A DNA stretch of 44,953 nt from Granulicella sp. (GTDB taxonomy: Bacteria; Acidobacteriota; Terriglobia; Terriglobales; Acidobacteriaceae): NCBI GenBank assembly GCA_027335345.1, contig DAHWOF010000171.1:1-44953 (forward strand), read 5' to 3'. Numbering within the stretch: position 1 is the first letter of the stretch; each line of letters opens with the position of its first letter. A program made the position numbers and the translations under genes. The notes under the pieces were generated by a model. That model saw nothing but the letters and a program-made list of their open reading frames with translations, was not told where the DNA came from and did no database searches. This document shows positions 16,476 through 25,782 of the stretch, in pieces.

Positions 16476-17699
16476 GTGATCCCTGTCCATTCTGCTTGTC
16501 TTTCGTGGCGGCGCCGGTTGGGCCGTTTGGTTGTGCTCAGCCTGGCGATGTGCGCGCTGCTGCTGGCGCCGCTTGCCTCACAGGCTCTGGAAAACGGTCT
16601 TGCCCGAACCCCGCCGATGGGGTGGAATAGTTGGAACCGGTTCGGTTGCAAGAATGTGAATGAAAAGGTGGTCCGAGCGGCGGCCGACGCCATGGTCTCC
16701 AGCGGCATGAAGGCTGCCGGGTACCAGTACATCGTGATTGATGACTGCTGGCAGATTGGTCGCGATGCCGCTGGGAACATTCTGGCGGATCCGAAGAGCT
16801 ATCCCAGCGGCATCAAGGCGCTGGCTGATTATGTGCATAGCAAGGGGCTGAAGTTCGGCATCTACACCGATGCCGGCGTGAAGACCTGCGCCGGTCGTCC
16901 CGGCAGCCTGGGACATGAGTATCAGGACGCAGCGCAGTATGCTCGCTGGGGCGTGGATTTCGTGAAAGAAGACTGGTGCAACACAGTGCCCGGCCAGGAC
17001 AGCGAGGCCTCGTATACGGTGATGCGCAACGCACTGGCTGCAACTGGGAGGCCGATTGTCTTCAGCATCTGTGAGTGGGGCTCCACCAAGCCGTGGCTGT
17101 GGGCCGGCCCTATCGGCAACATGTGGCGGGCTGCCGGCGATATCCAGAATTGCTGGAGCTGCCAACGCACCTGGGGCGGTCATGGAGTGCTTCAGATCAT
17201 CGATCTGATGGATTCGATTTACAGTTATTCCGGCCCAGGCCACTGGAATGACCCGGACATGCTCGAGGTAGGCAATGGCGGCATGACGGATGCAGAGTAT
17301 CGAGCCCACTTCAGTCTGTGGGCGCTTTTCTCCGCTCCGCTGATCTCCGGAAATGATATATCCCAGATGAGCGAGGCGACCAAAGAGATCCTGCTCAACA
17401 AGGAAGTGATCGCGGTGGATCAGGACCCCATGGGGATCCAGGGCCATCGCGTGCAAAAGGACGGAGATCTCGAGGTGTGGTCCAAGCAGCTCAGCGATGG
17501 AGGTCGAGCGGTTGTGCTGCTCAACCGCAGCGACAAACCGGCGACGATCACCGCGGACTGGACTGCGATTGGGTATCCGTCCAAGCTAAAGGCGCAAGTG
17601 CGCGATCTTTGGCTACATCAAGATATGGCCCCGCACACGGGCAGTTACGCGGCGGAGGTTCCCGGCGATGCTGCGGTGATGGTGAGAATTACACCCTGA
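16476..17699 (+). CDS. Secreted alpha-galactosidase, GH27 family
   Basis: Glycoside hydrolase of 407 residues that removes terminal alpha-D-galactose. A signal peptide covers about residues 1-36 (basic WRRRLGRL, hydrophobic VVLSLAMCALLLAPLA, then SQA). The catalytic barrel follows with TPPMGWNSWNRFGC, IDDCWQ, FGIYTDAG, FVKEDWC (nucleophile Asp166), NMWRAAGDI (acid/base Asp222) and GHWNDPDML. A C-terminal beta-sandwich (VVLLNRSDKPATITADW) completes the family layout. The start is GTG 16476, preceded by GGAGG 9 nt upstream; a TTG at 16440 in frame lacks this. The 269-bp gap to the convergent TPR gene holds nothing recognisable. Confidence 0.95.
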   Translation: MIPVHSACLSWRRRLGRLVVLSLAMCALLLAPLASQALENGLARTPPMGWNSWNRFGCKNVNEKVVRAAADAMVSSGMKAAGYQYIVIDDCWQIGRDAAGNILADPKSYPSGIKALADYVHSKGLKFGIYTDAGVKTCAGRPGSLGHEYQDAAQYARWGVDFVKEDWCNTVPGQDSEASYTVMRNALAATGRPIVFSICEWGSTKPWLWAGPIGNMWRAAGDIQNCWSCQRTWGGHGVLQIIDLMDSIYSYSGPGHWNDPDMLEVGNGGMTDAEYRAHFSLWALFSAPLISGNDISQMSEATKEILLNKEVIAVDQDPMGIQGHRVQKDGDLEVWSKQLSDGGRAVVLLNRSDKPATITADWTAIGYPSKLKAQVRDLWLHQDMAPHTGSYAAEVPGDAAVMVRITP

Positions 17700-17968
17700 C
17701 GCTTGTTCTGCTGCGACCCTCTGCGAAACCGCTGACATTTTCATCCATGGGACATCATGGCTCCTCTGTGCGGCGAGGAGCGGGGTGGGCCCCGGTCAAC
17801 GCCTGTTTGCAGCTTCGCGGGAAAACATAACGTCGCCCGCGCTTCGAGCAGTGCGAGGCCTTCTGCTGAGATTGTCTGCATGGTTGCGTCTTGAGCAGGA
17901 GTGGATCGGCCTGCTCGGATCCAGCGCGATATCCTGATGGGCAAACTCGGGGATGCACCGTCCGGGCA

Positions 17969-19624
17969 TTATGGAGGGGCGCCGGAGGCTCCGATCCTCT
18001 CTAATAACTCCTTGGCAGAGGGATTGTTGGGATCGATGGCCAGAAGCTGGTTGAGAGTGGAGCGAGCCTCCGGCCAGCGTGATTCCATGCAAAGGGCGGC
18101 AGCGAGGTTGATCCACGCCTTGGTGTATCCCGGATCCGCTTGGACGGCGAGCCGAAAGTGAGTAATGGCCCCATCCGTTTTGTCCGCGACGGAGTCGAGG
18201 TAGCCCAACTGGTTCTGGGCCACGGCCATTCCTGGATTGTCCTGAAGGGCCTGTTCGAGCGCGGCTCGCTCGCCGGCAATGTCTCCTATCTTGTCGAGTG
18301 CCATCGCCAGCCGGTATGCGAGCAAAGGTTCAGTTGGGTCGAGGCTGAGGGCCTCGCGATAATCAACGGCTGCCTGTGAGTAGTTGCCGGCGGTCTCGTC
18401 CTGATCGGCGTTATACGATGCAGTGGCGGCGCGGGTCTGGTTCAGGTCGGCAAGTTGTTGCTGTTGATAAAGGTGGAACTGCCGTTGTGCGGCGTCATGG
18501 AGGCCGAGGGCTTGATCAACCCTCCCCAGGTCAAAATGCACCTGCGGATCCGTGTAGCCGAGAGCGATCGCTCGCTCAAACTCCATTCTGGCGGAGTTGT
18601 CCTGCTTCAACTCCGCCCGCACCAGACCCAACTGAAAGTGCGTATCGGGGTTATCCGGCTCGAGGTTGAGAGATCTTTCAAACCAGCTCTCCGCACCTGG
18701 GAGATCCCCGGACTGGTGCAGCAACAGGCCCATGAGGTAGAGCAACTCCCATTGCCGGGGATGCTCCGCCAAAAGCTGCCTGCAGAGTGGTTTGGCGGCC
18801 GGATTTCGGGCGAGAACCATCACATTGAGAGAGCGGATCTGCAACTGTGTGTCGCGAGGGTTCTGCCTGGCGGCCGGAGCTAACAGTGCGCTCGCCTGCT
18901 GGTAGCGGCTTTGCAGCACCATGGCCGCAGCCAATGCTTCGATCACCGGAATCGACGAGGGGTAAGCGCGATGAGCCGCCTGCAGCACCTGCAGGGCGTT
19001 GTCCGCCAAGCCCGACTTTGTGTAAGCGACGGAGAGGTTGACGGCCGCGGCGGCCGATAACGAGTGAGCCATCTCGAGAGGCCTTAACATCTCAATCACG
19101 CGAACGTAGTTGTGATCCGCCAGCAGGTCTCGGCTGAGGCCCTCAAGCGCGCTTGCCGACTGTGGATCGATGCCCAGTGCGAGCCGCCATTGCAACTCCG
19201 CGGTAGGTCGCTGCTCGAGTTGATCCATCGCTTCGCCGAGCACGAGATGTGGATCGACGGAGTTGGGTTCAAGCTGCAGCGATTTCTGGAGAGGAGCAAC
19301 GGCCTGCCGAGGTTCACCGGCGGTAAGAAAGCTGAGTCCGAGCAGGTAAGCGTACTGCGCAGATTCAGGTTGTTTTTGAACGGCCATGCCATAGGCCTGA
19401 GCGGCACAGGCCGGATTCTTGTTCTGAACAAACCATCTGCCCAACTTCGCATAGATGGCGGCGTCCGGGTGGTTCTTGAGGCTCGCTGACAAAGATGGAG
19501 GAGGCGTACAGGCCGACCATCCAAGCTGCGCGCAACCAAGCCATAGCATCGCGGCAAACGACAGACGCCCACCGTAGTTGCAAATTCTCCGGGGAATTTG
19601 CCGGGTAACGGACACGCAAGCCAT
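17969..19624 (-). CDS. Exported tetratricopeptide-repeat protein
   Basis: Protein of 551 residues with a signal peptide (~1-38, LSFAAMLWLGCAQLGWSA) and TPR units over almost all of the remainder. Repeats are seen as A-x(3)-LG..F....P-A..A-Y..A segments, for example YAKLGRWFVQNKNPACAAQAYGMAVQ (~58-83), YLLGLSFLTAGEPRQAVAPL, LMGLLLHQSGDLPGAESWFERSL, FQLGLVRAELKQDNSARMEFERAI and INLAAALCMESRWPEARSTLNQLL near the end. The role is probably protein-protein interaction in the periplasm; no enzymatic domain is visible. The gene is divergent from the SRP RNA gene. Confidence 0.85.
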   Translation of the reverse strand: MACVSVTRQIPRRICNYGGRLSFAAMLWLGCAQLGWSACTPPPSLSASLKNHPDAAIYAKLGRWFVQNKNPACAAQAYGMAVQKQPESAQYAYLLGLSFLTAGEPRQAVAPLQKSLQLEPNSVDPHLVLGEAMDQLEQRPTAELQWRLALGIDPQSASALEGLSRDLLADHNYVRVIEMLRPLEMAHSLSAAAAVNLSVAYTKSGLADNALQVLQAAHRAYPSSIPVIEALAAAMVLQSRYQQASALLAPAARQNPRDTQLQIRSLNVMVLARNPAAKPLCRQLLAEHPRQWELLYLMGLLLHQSGDLPGAESWFERSLNLEPDNPDTHFQLGLVRAELKQDNSARMEFERAIALGYTDPQVHFDLGRVDQALGLHDAAQRQFHLYQQQQLADLNQTRAATASYNADQDETAGNYSQAAVDYREALSLDPTEPLLAYRLAMALDKIGDIAGERAALEQALQDNPGMAVAQNQLGYLDSVADKTDGAITHFRLAVQADPGYTKAWINLAAALCMESRWPEARSTLNQLLAIDPNNPSAKELLERIGASGAPP

Positions 19625-19715
19625 TATGCCACAGGCGATATGCCCCGAGAGACGATCTCCGAGTCCACCGTTCTCTGCGCACGGCGTGCGGGCTCAATCC
19701 ATCCGGTGCGCATGC

Positions 19716-19721
19716 TAGAAT
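19716..19721 (+). promoter_or_regulatory. -10 box of the SRP RNA gene
   Basis: TAGAAT ends 7 bp before the predicted RNA 5' end at 19728, the expected distance. The -35 region is weak. Confidence 0.55.
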
Positions 19722-19727
19722 TCCTGA

Positions 19728-19827
19728 TGTGCCGGGTCCTACGCGACGTATTCCCGCCAACCCCGCCAGGTCCGGAAGGAAGCAACGGTAACGGGTCGAT
19801 ACGGGCGCAGTAGGGAAACCCGGTACA
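19728..19827 (+). ncRNA. ffs: Signal recognition particle RNA (bacterial small type, 4.5S)
   Basis: About 100-nt RNA that binds Ffh and directs membrane-protein ribosomes to FtsY. The apical signature CAGGTCCGGAAGGAAGCA, with the GGAA tetraloop and the asymmetric loops, is at about 19767-19784. The ends pair: TGTGCCGGGT at 19728-19737 with ACCCGGTACA at 19818-19827 (one G-U). There is no Alu-domain extension, so this is the small bacterial form. A -10 box precedes it by the right distance and a T-run follows directly. Confidence 0.95.
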
Positions 19828-19833
19828 TTTTTT
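19828..19833 (+). terminator. T-tract after SRP RNA
   Basis: Six T residues directly after the terminal stem of the SRP RNA, so the RNA's own stem can serve as the terminator hairpin. Confidence 0.55.
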
Positions 19834-20036
19834 CCCCCTTTTGGCTGGCACTGCTCAACAACTCTCTCTGCATCGGCTGACCATGAATGCAAAGCGCCAC
19901 TCAAGCTGCTTTTTTGCCCACAGCATCGGCTTCTCAGTCCCGGGAACAGCGATCTGCGAGACCCTGCCCCCCTCGCGGTAACGGAAAACTGCTCTAAGAT
20001 GCTCATGGCTACACGTTTACCGCCGGAGGTCGAAGT

Positions 20037-21053
20037 TTGAGTCTCACCCTGAAGGACCGCACGCCTGTACGCGCCAAAATCTCTGCCGTAGGAACTTACG
20101 TTCCACCGCGCCTGCTCACCAACTCCGATCTGGAGAAGATGGTTACCACCAGCGATGAATGGATCCGGGAACGCACGGGAATCCGCCAGCGTCACCTGGT
20201 CGATCCCGGTACGGCCACCAGCGACTTGGCCGCCGCGGCTGCCCGCGACTGCTTGCAGCGGCGAGGCATTGCTGCAACCGAGGTCGAGGCCATCCTGGTG
20301 GCGACCGTGACACCGGATATGCTCTTCCCGGCGACGGCTTGTCTGGTGCAGACCAAGATCGGCGCTACAGGGGCCTGGGGCTTTGATCTTTCGGCAGCCT
20401 GCTCCGGCTTTCTGTACGCCATGCAGATGGGTTCCAAACTCGTCGAATCCGGGGCCCACAAGAAGGTGATGGTCATCGGGGCCGATGTCATGAGTTCGAT
20501 CATCGACTATACCGACCGCTCCACCTGCATCCTTTTCGGCGACGGCGGTGGAGCCGTGCTGATCGAGCCATGTTCGGACGGCGAGATTGGAATGTTGGAC
20601 TACATCCATGAGATCGATGGGTCGGGCGCGAACTCCCTCTATATGCCGGGCGGTGGCAGCCTGCACCCTCCCACCATCGAAACCGTCAAAGCCAAGATGC
20701 ACTATGTCCACCAAGAGGGTGGCGCGGTCTTCAAGGTGGCTGTTCGCAAGATGGCGGAACTTGGCGAAAGAGTTCTGGCTCGCAACGGACTGACGGCGAG
20801 CGATGTTGACCTCTTTATCCCCCATCAAGCCAATGAGCGCATTATCATGGCCACTGCCGAGCGCCTTGGTCTGGCGAAGGAAAACATCGTCATCAACATC
20901 GGAGAGTATGGCAACACCACCGCAGCCACGATTCCTCTGGCGATCAACACCGCACTCACGGAAGGTCGGCTGAAGAAGGGTATGACCATCCTTTTGTCAT
21001 CGTTCGGGGGTGGCTACACTGTCGGGACGACCCTCATACGCTGGGAGTGCTAG
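20037..21053 (+). CDS. fabH: 3-oxoacyl-[acyl-carrier-protein] synthase III
   Basis: Initiates fatty-acid synthesis by condensing acetyl-CoA (or another short acyl-CoA) with malonyl-ACP. It has 338 residues and the Cys-His-Asn triad is visible: Cys122 in [13 protein letters not shown], His263 in [10 protein letters not shown], Asn293 in [10 protein letters not shown]. The N-terminal block [11 protein letters not shown]-like ([14 protein letters not shown]) and the [13 protein letters not shown] segment match FabH. The start is TTG at 20037 with a strong GGAGG seven nt upstream, and no ATG is available in that frame before the conserved region. It is separate from the other fab gene (fabG at 12238). 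Confidence 0.97.
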   Translation: MSLTLKDRTPVRAKISAVGTYVPPRLLTNSDLEKMVTTSDEWIRERTGIRQRHLVDPGTATSDLAAAAARDCLQRRGIAATEVEAILVATVTPDMLFPATACLVQTKIGATGAWGFDLSAACSGFLYAMQMGSKLVESGAHKKVMVIGADVMSSIIDYTDRSTCILFGDGGGAVLIEPCSDGEIGMLDYIHEIDGSGANSLYMPGGGSLHPPTIETVKAKMHYVHQEGGAVFKVAVRKMAELGERVLARNGLTASDVDLFIPHQANERIIMATAERLGLAKENIVINIGEYGNTTAATIPLAINTALTEGRLKKGMTILLSSFGGGYTVGTTLIRWEC

Positions 21054-21305
21054 GGGTTTGTCAAAACTCGCCGAGGCATCGGACCAGGCGCGGAAGATTG
21101 CGTATCGGCAGGCCAGACTCAAGCGATGGGGCTTCCTGAACGGAAATGCCCGTTTAACAAGGTGTTATGCCTGCTGCCTCACCCGGACGCCGTGTCTTCG
21201 CGGCTTGGCCGCCCGGGTCGGGGTTCTGGGAGTGCTCGAAAGACTGTGCGATGGTTGTCTCCCGGCTGGGGTCTGGGAAGGGCAGCAGCAGCGGCAGAAG
21301 TACTC

Positions 21306-21311
21306 TAGAAT
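21306..21311 (+). promoter_or_regulatory. -10 box directly before mqnE (leaderless candidate)
   Basis: TAGAAT ends 8 nt before the ATG at 21320. Transcription would begin within 1-2 nt of the start codon. There is no good -35 and only a weak AGG before the ATG. Confidence 0.45.
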
Positions 21312-21319
21312 AAACAGGT

Positions 21320-22489
21320 ATGGAAGCAGCCCCGCCCATCAACATCTCCTGCAACGTCCCGCGTTCCCGTCACTCGTTCCAGACCGACGACCCGGCGCTT
21401 GAGCCGATCGCGAAGAAGGTGGAAGCAGGAGAACGGCTGAGCTTCGAGGATGGCCTCACTCTCTATCGCAGCGATGACATCCTGGCCATCGGCTGGATGG
21501 CCAATCAGGTGCGGGAGAGGATGCACGGAGATCTGGCCTACTTCAATGTGAACCGTCATATCAACCCGACCAACGTCTGTGTGGCCTCCTGCCGGCTGTG
21601 CGCTTTTGGGCGCAAGAAGGGTGCGCCGGACACCTATACGATGGCCCTGGAAGAGGCCTGGGAGACGGCTGGAAAGGGACTTACGGAGGCGGTCACCGAG
21701 TTCCATATCGTCGGCGGCTTGCATCCCGATCTGCCCTTTGAGTACTTCATGGATCTGGTGCGCGGCCTCAAGGAGCGCTATCCCAAGGTCCATGTCAAGG
21801 CCTTCACGATGGTCGAGATTGCGTTTCTGGCCAAGGTGGGAAAGATCTCGATCGCCGAGACCATCGAACGGATGAAGGCCGCCGGCGTGGACTCCTGCCC
21901 GGGTGGTGGAGCGGAGATCTTTGCCGACCGGGTGCGCCATATCATCTGTGACCACAAGATCGATGGCAGCGAGTGGCTGGAGACGGCGCGGCTGCTGCAT
22001 AAAGCCGGCTTGCGCTCCAACGCGACCATGCTCTACGGGCATATCGAGGATGATGAAGACCGGGTGGACCACCTGCTGAAGCTGCGTGAGGTGCAGGATG
22101 ATACGGGCGGATTCCAGACCTTCATCCCACTCAGCTTCCACCCTGAGAACACGGCCCTGGGGCATCTTCCCAAGTCCAGCGGCCTCACCGATATTCGGCA
22201 GATTGCGGTAAGCCGTTTGCTGCTGGACAACTTTCCCCATATCAAGAGCTACTGGCAGATGGTGACCCCGCGCATGGCGCAGATCTCGCTGCGCTTCGGC
22301 GCCGACGACATCGACGGAACCGTGGTCGAGGAGAAGATCTATCACGATGCGGGAGCCAGTACCCCGCAAGGACTCCGCCGCCAGGATCTGGTCCAACTGA
22401 TCACCGCGGCGGGGCGGATTCCCTTTGAGCGCGATACCCTGTACCGGGCTGTTACCCGCAGCGAAGATAGCTTTACCGTCGCGGTATAG
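21320..22489 (+). CDS. mqnE: Aminofutalosine synthase (radical SAM)
   Basis: Radical-SAM enzyme of the futalosine pathway of menaquinone synthesis, forming aminofutalosine from SAM and a chorismate-derived 3-enolpyruvylbenzoate. It has 389 residues. The [4Fe-4S] motif CVASCRLC (Cys87, Cys91, Cys94) follows INPTNV. HIVGGLHPDLPFEYF, CPGGGAEIFADRVR, NATMLYGHIE, SFHPENT and FGADDIDGTVVEEKIYHDAGA are MqnE-type blocks rather than the related MqnC. The organism therefore probably makes menaquinone by the futalosine route; other mqn genes are not in the window. The downstream GNAT gene starts 12 bp after the stop. Confidence 0.93.
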   Translation: MEAAPPINISCNVPRSRHSFQTDDPALEPIAKKVEAGERLSFEDGLTLYRSDDILAIGWMANQVRERMHGDLAYFNVNRHINPTNVCVASCRLCAFGRKKGAPDTYTMALEEAWETAGKGLTEAVTEFHIVGGLHPDLPFEYFMDLVRGLKERYPKVHVKAFTMVEIAFLAKVGKISIAETIERMKAAGVDSCPGGGAEIFADRVRHIICDHKIDGSEWLETARLLHKAGLRSNATMLYGHIEDDEDRVDHLLKLREVQDDTGGFQTFIPLSFHPENTALGHLPKSSGLTDIRQIAVSRLLLDNFPHIKSYWQMVTPRMAQISLRFGADDIDGTVVEEKIYHDAGASTPQGLRRQDLVQLITAAGRIPFERDTLYRAVTRSEDSFTVAV

Positions 22490-22501
22490 GAGTGTCTCGG
22501 C

Positions 22502-22966
22502 TTGCGGCTGCGTGGCTATCGGGCAGGCGACCTGGATGCGATGTACGCGCTGGACGTGGTCTGCTTTGAGCCACCCTTTCGCTTCTCCCGTGGAGCCATG
22601 CGACGCTTTGCGGAGGCCAAACGGGCGCGCGTGGTCCTTGCGGAACAAGAGGGGATTCTGGCAGGCTTTGTGATTCTTCACCTGGAACCGTCTGTGCAGG
22701 GGCCTGTGGGCTATGTGGTCACCTTGGACGTCGCTCCGGAGTTCCGCCGCAGAGGCGTCGCCACTCAGTTGATGCGGGAGGCGGAGCGGTTGGCCCAGGA
22801 GGAGGGCTGCCTGGCGATGGCGCTGCACGTCTTTACCGAGAATCGGGCAGCTATCCGCTTTTACACTCAGGATGGATTTCGTCGCGCACACCGCGAAGAC
22901 GGGTTTTACGGCGCATCGCAAGATGCGTGGGTCTTCTATAAGCCTCTCCGGGTTTCCAGAGATTGA
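22502..22966 (+). CDS. GNAT family N-acetyltransferase
   Basis: Acetyl-CoA-dependent acetyltransferase of 154 residues. The acetyl-CoA motif is VAPEFRRRGVATQLMREAERLA, followed by MALHVFTENRAAIRFYTQDGF, the usual motif A/B pair; the N-terminus GYRAGDLDAMYALDVVCFEPPF resembles RimI-like enzymes. A true RimI candidate exists elsewhere in the window beside tsaB, so this is probably a paralogue with another target. The start is TTG 22502 with AGGAG nine nt upstream, only 12 bp after mqnE, implying co-transcription. Confidence 0.88.
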   Translation: MRLRGYRAGDLDAMYALDVVCFEPPFRFSRGAMRRFAEAKRARVVLAEQEGILAGFVILHLEPSVQGPVGYVVTLDVAPEFRRRGVATQLMREAERLAQEEGCLAMALHVFTENRAAIRFYTQDGFRRAHREDGFYGASQDAWVFYKPLRVSRD

Positions 22967-23046
22967 GCACTCTGCATGCGCACCCTTGTTCAACCTGACC
23001 TCCGCTTCACTCGTTCTTGATGAGCAAGAGATTCTTGAATGTCCCA

Positions 23047-23062
23047 GTCTGGAATTCCAGAC
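23047..23062. terminator. 16-bp perfect palindrome between convergent genes
   Basis: GTCTGGAATTCCAGAC is a perfect palindrome in the 115-bp gap between the GNAT gene (plus, stop 22966) and the glycosyltransferase gene (minus, stop 23082). It can fold as a 6-bp stem with an AATT loop on either strand. It may be a bidirectional terminator or a protein-binding site; there is no T-tract. Confidence 0.35.
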
Positions 23063-23081
23063 GGCCGGGCCGCAAAGGGGA

Positions 23082-24773
23082 TCAGCGCGGCCGTAGCATG
23101 GCGGCGGTCTGGATGCGAGAGAAACGCAGCACTGCCGCCCACTCGCCCCGGCGCTTATCGCTCCACACAATCCGGCCGCCGAGCAGCGCGGCGATCTCCG
23201 CCGGGGTAAGATCGCGCTTGGCGGCGAAGGCGCGTCCACGCCAGGTGTTGGGATGGCTCAGAAGGTAGCGCCGGTACAACGGGGTCACAAAGTGGGTGGT
23301 GAAGACGATGGCAGTGTCGTAGCGATCCGATTCGTGAGCCGCGAGGAGGATCTGCGGCCGGGTAAAGTCTTCGATGGAGACTACCTTCATGGGATGGTGT
23401 ACATAGCCGAGATAGGGTTGAAAGAGATCCGTGGACACGGGCCATGCGGTAAGGATGGTTGCGCCGGGATAGTGCTGTTGAACAAAGTCAATCGCCTCCT
23501 GCTGGACGACGATCATATCGCGGTAGGTGAGATTGTCCTCGGGCGCAAACATGGATGGCGGATTTAGCCACAGGACGCTGAGGAAGGCTACGGCGGTGGC
23601 TGCGGCGAAGAGAGGCCAGCGCCGAGTGTGGGTGCGCCACTCGCTTACACAGACGATCAGAATCAGCGGATAGACCGGCAGCAGATAGCGCGTCAGCAGC
23701 GCTCCCCCCAGCACGGAGAAGGCGAGCCAGTTGGCAGCCGCCAGCACAACCATCGCATGGAATGGGCCTGGCTGCAGGGAAGACGGGCCGTCCTGGCGCC
23801 GCGGCAGCAGCAGGCAGGAGAGCGCGAAGGCGATCGGGATCCAGATGTTGCGTTGCCAGAACAGATGCAGAAAGCGATAGCAGAGGGCGCGCAGAATGTG
23901 CGCGGCTGTGAAGTTGGCCGTGGCGTTGTAGCGCAGGAAGGCAGGATTGCCAAAGGTGAAACCGACCACGTGGTGGTGGTAGGCAAACCATGCGATGAGC
24001 GGGAGCACGGGAGAGGCCAGGGCGACCACCCAGGTGGTGTGCGAGCTCTGAAGCCGCGGCAGGTTCAGTTCCGGGCAGGCTAGCTGCCCGCGAGACCCCT
24101 GAGGCGGAGGACTGCGGCGCTCGCGTAGCAGCAGCCCCAACTCCCAAACGGTCAGTGCCGTGGGCTGGATGATCGAGGTCTCCTTGGAGAGAGCGGCCAG
24201 GGAGAACAAGACTGCTACGGAGAGGTGACGAGGTCTGATGCGACCTTCTCCGCGTCCATCGGTCGAGGGAGACTGAAGGAAGGGCAGATACAGCGCAAAG
24301 GCCCAAAGTGTAAAGGCAGCGGCAAAGATATCCGCGTGGGCCAGAGAGCTCTGGGCAAACCAGATTGGATAGACTCCGGTCAGAAAGGTTACGGCCAGAG
24401 CGGAGGGTGCGTCCAGTAGACGTTCTGTGAGGCGAAAGATGGCCACAAGGGCCAGTGCGGCGAAGCTGCACACCAGCAGCCTTGTGGCAAGGATATGGAA
24501 GCCCACCACGCGCCACAAGCTGCCCAGCAGGATGTTGGGCAGGGGCGGGTGGCCGTTGGTGTAACGAGGAACAAGCTGGCCGGAATGGTAGAAGTCCAAA
24601 GCCGCCGGGATGTAGTAGCCACCTTCATCCCAGAAATAGGGAAGACGCAGAAGCGTGAGGTGGCTAAGGGCAACGGCCGCAAAGAAGAGAAGGAAGAGTG
24701 CGCTGTTCGGCAGGGTCGCAATCCGGGCTGGAAGAGTGCGAATCCGCTGGAAAGGAGCTTCCACGGGCCGCAC
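23082..24773 (-). CDS. GT39/ArnT-like polytopic glycosyltransferase
   Basis: Integral membrane GT-C type transferase of 563 residues with about ten hydrophobic segments. The first loop carries LPYFWDEGGYYIPAALDFYHSG, the Asp-Glu motif typical of polyprenyl-phosphate-sugar-dependent transferases (PMT/ArnT). GHPPLPNILLGSLWR, FLTGVYPIWFAQSSLAHADIFAAAF (second lumenal loop) and a soluble C-terminal region after ~430 are also present. It probably moves a sugar from a lipid-linked donor to lipid or protein in the periplasm; the acceptor is unknown. The start is GTG 24773, directly after the stop of the DUF3467 gene (TGA then GTG), so the two are translated together. Confidence 0.83.
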   Translation of the reverse strand: MRPVEAPFQRIRTLPARIATLPNSALFLLFFAAVALSHLTLLRLPYFWDEGGYYIPAALDFYHSGQLVPRYTNGHPPLPNILLGSLWRVVGFHILATRLLVCSFAALALVAIFRLTERLLDAPSALAVTFLTGVYPIWFAQSSLAHADIFAAAFTLWAFALYLPFLQSPSTDGRGEGRIRPRHLSVAVLFSLAALSKETSIIQPTALTVWELGLLLRERRSPPPQGSRGQLACPELNLPRLQSSHTTWVVALASPVLPLIAWFAYHHHVVGFTFGNPAFLRYNATANFTAAHILRALCYRFLHLFWQRNIWIPIAFALSCLLLPRRQDGPSSLQPGPFHAMVVLAAANWLAFSVLGGALLTRYLLPVYPLILIVCVSEWRTHTRRWPLFAAATAVAFLSVLWLNPPSMFAPEDNLTYRDMIVVQQEAIDFVQQHYPGATILTAWPVSTDLFQPYLGYVHHPMKVVSIEDFTRPQILLAAHESDRYDTAIVFTTHFVTPLYRRYLLSHPNTWRGRAFAAKRDLTPAEIAALLGGRIVWSDKRRGEWAAVLRFSRIQTAAMLRPR

Positions 24774-25100
24774 TCAGTGGATCGGGCCGGTGGCCGGAAT
24801 CACGAAACGCTGCACGCCAGGACCATCCAGGGAGATCGGGCCAAAGTTCTGCTCGTACTGCGCGACGTTGTGCTGGAGCACGTTGGCCAGCGCTTTGGCT
24901 TGCTGGGGGCTGAGGTAGATGCCCTGAAAGTTGTCTACGCGCACGTGATCAGCCGTCTCTTGCTCCAGGGTTCCAAAGACCAGGAAAAAATCCCAGAGGG
25001 AGAGACGAACCTGTACGCTATTGGCGTAGGAGTCGCGGTAGTTGGCGGATTTTTCCAGCGTAATTCGGGTGCTATCGGGTTGGCTGATGGACTGACTCAT
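24774..25100 (-). CDS. DUF3467 family protein
   Basis: Small protein of 108 residues. The core SYANSVQVRLSLWDFFLVFGTLEQ and the LSPQQAKALANVLQHNVAQYEQNFGPI segment fit the short DUF3467 family, whose function is unknown. No membrane segment or signal peptide is seen. It sits directly upstream of the glycosyltransferase gene with no gap, so a functional link in a membrane or cell-surface process is plausible but unproven. The tRNA-Leu gene lies 37 bp upstream on the same strand. Confidence 0.82.
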   Translation of the reverse strand: MSQSISQPDSTRITLEKSANYRDSYANSVQVRLSLWDFFLVFGTLEQETADHVRVDNFQGIYLSPQQAKALANVLQHNVAQYEQNFGPISLDGPGVQRFVIPATGPIH

Positions 25101-25137
25101 GAGGCTGCTTTCTGGATGGTGGCCAAGACTTGGTGGT

Positions 25138-25222
25138 TGGTGCGGGAGAGGGGAGTTGAACCCCTACGCCTTTTGGGCACAGGCTTCTAAGACCTGCGTG
25201 TCTGCCATTTCACCACTCCCGC
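25138..25222 (-). tRNA. tRNA-Leu (anticodon UAG)
   Basis: Reads GCGGGAG...CTCCCGC for the 7-bp acceptor stem, with discriminator A and an encoded CCA (25138-25140). The anticodon loop CTTAGAA gives UAG, and the long variable arm TGCCCAAAAGGCG marks a class II tRNA. The T-arm sequence GGGTTCAACTCCC is intact. It decodes CUA and, by wobble, other CUN codons. The encoded body without CCA is 25141-25222. Confidence 0.97.
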
Positions 25223-25782
25223 GATCCACATTGGAAGTATGGTCCAAAACTTGCCGCTAAAGTTGGTGGCCGGGCCCAAGGTCCGGGCAGGGTGGGGTCA
25301 AGCTGCTCCCCGTCTTCCGCGGCCAGGTTTGGTGGCTCATATTCGGATCCAGAACCAGCCTACCGGCTCGAAGGCTGGGTTGCAATGCGGTATCGGATTG
25401 TTTCCTCTTTGGCTCTCTCCTGCGAGCTGGGAATAAGCGATTTGTGCAGCTTGAGCATCCTAAAAAAGGGAGCTGTAGAGGCGTCTGCAATCTTCACTGG
25501 ACAGTTTGGTCATCGAATGAGACGACGGGTTGGCATCTGTTTGCCGGAGCCAGCGAGACATGAGGAACGGCGCCTTGCGCTGCTGGAGACAGAGATGGCT
25601 GCCGAAAGTGGTGGAACTGCCGATCAGAGGGGAAGAGTCTGGAGAGGGGGCGGGCCGGACAGGGGAAGACGGGCCAGAACGGGGTGGCGGGTGAGCCAGA
25701 TGGCGGATGGATCAAAGGATTGCGTCCAGGGGTCGTCTTGATGCATCCTATTTCAAGAAAGTTGATAAGGGAACACTCACTT
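25223..25782. other. 560-bp spacer upstream of lon
   Basis: This lies between the tRNA-Leu gene (minus) and lon (plus). Open frames on both strands, such as 25292-25741 plus, are low-complexity and look non-coding. AGTATG at 25236-25241 (CATACT on the minus strand) could be a -10 for the tRNA. No CIRCE-type or other heat-shock element was recognised before lon. Confidence 0.45.
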
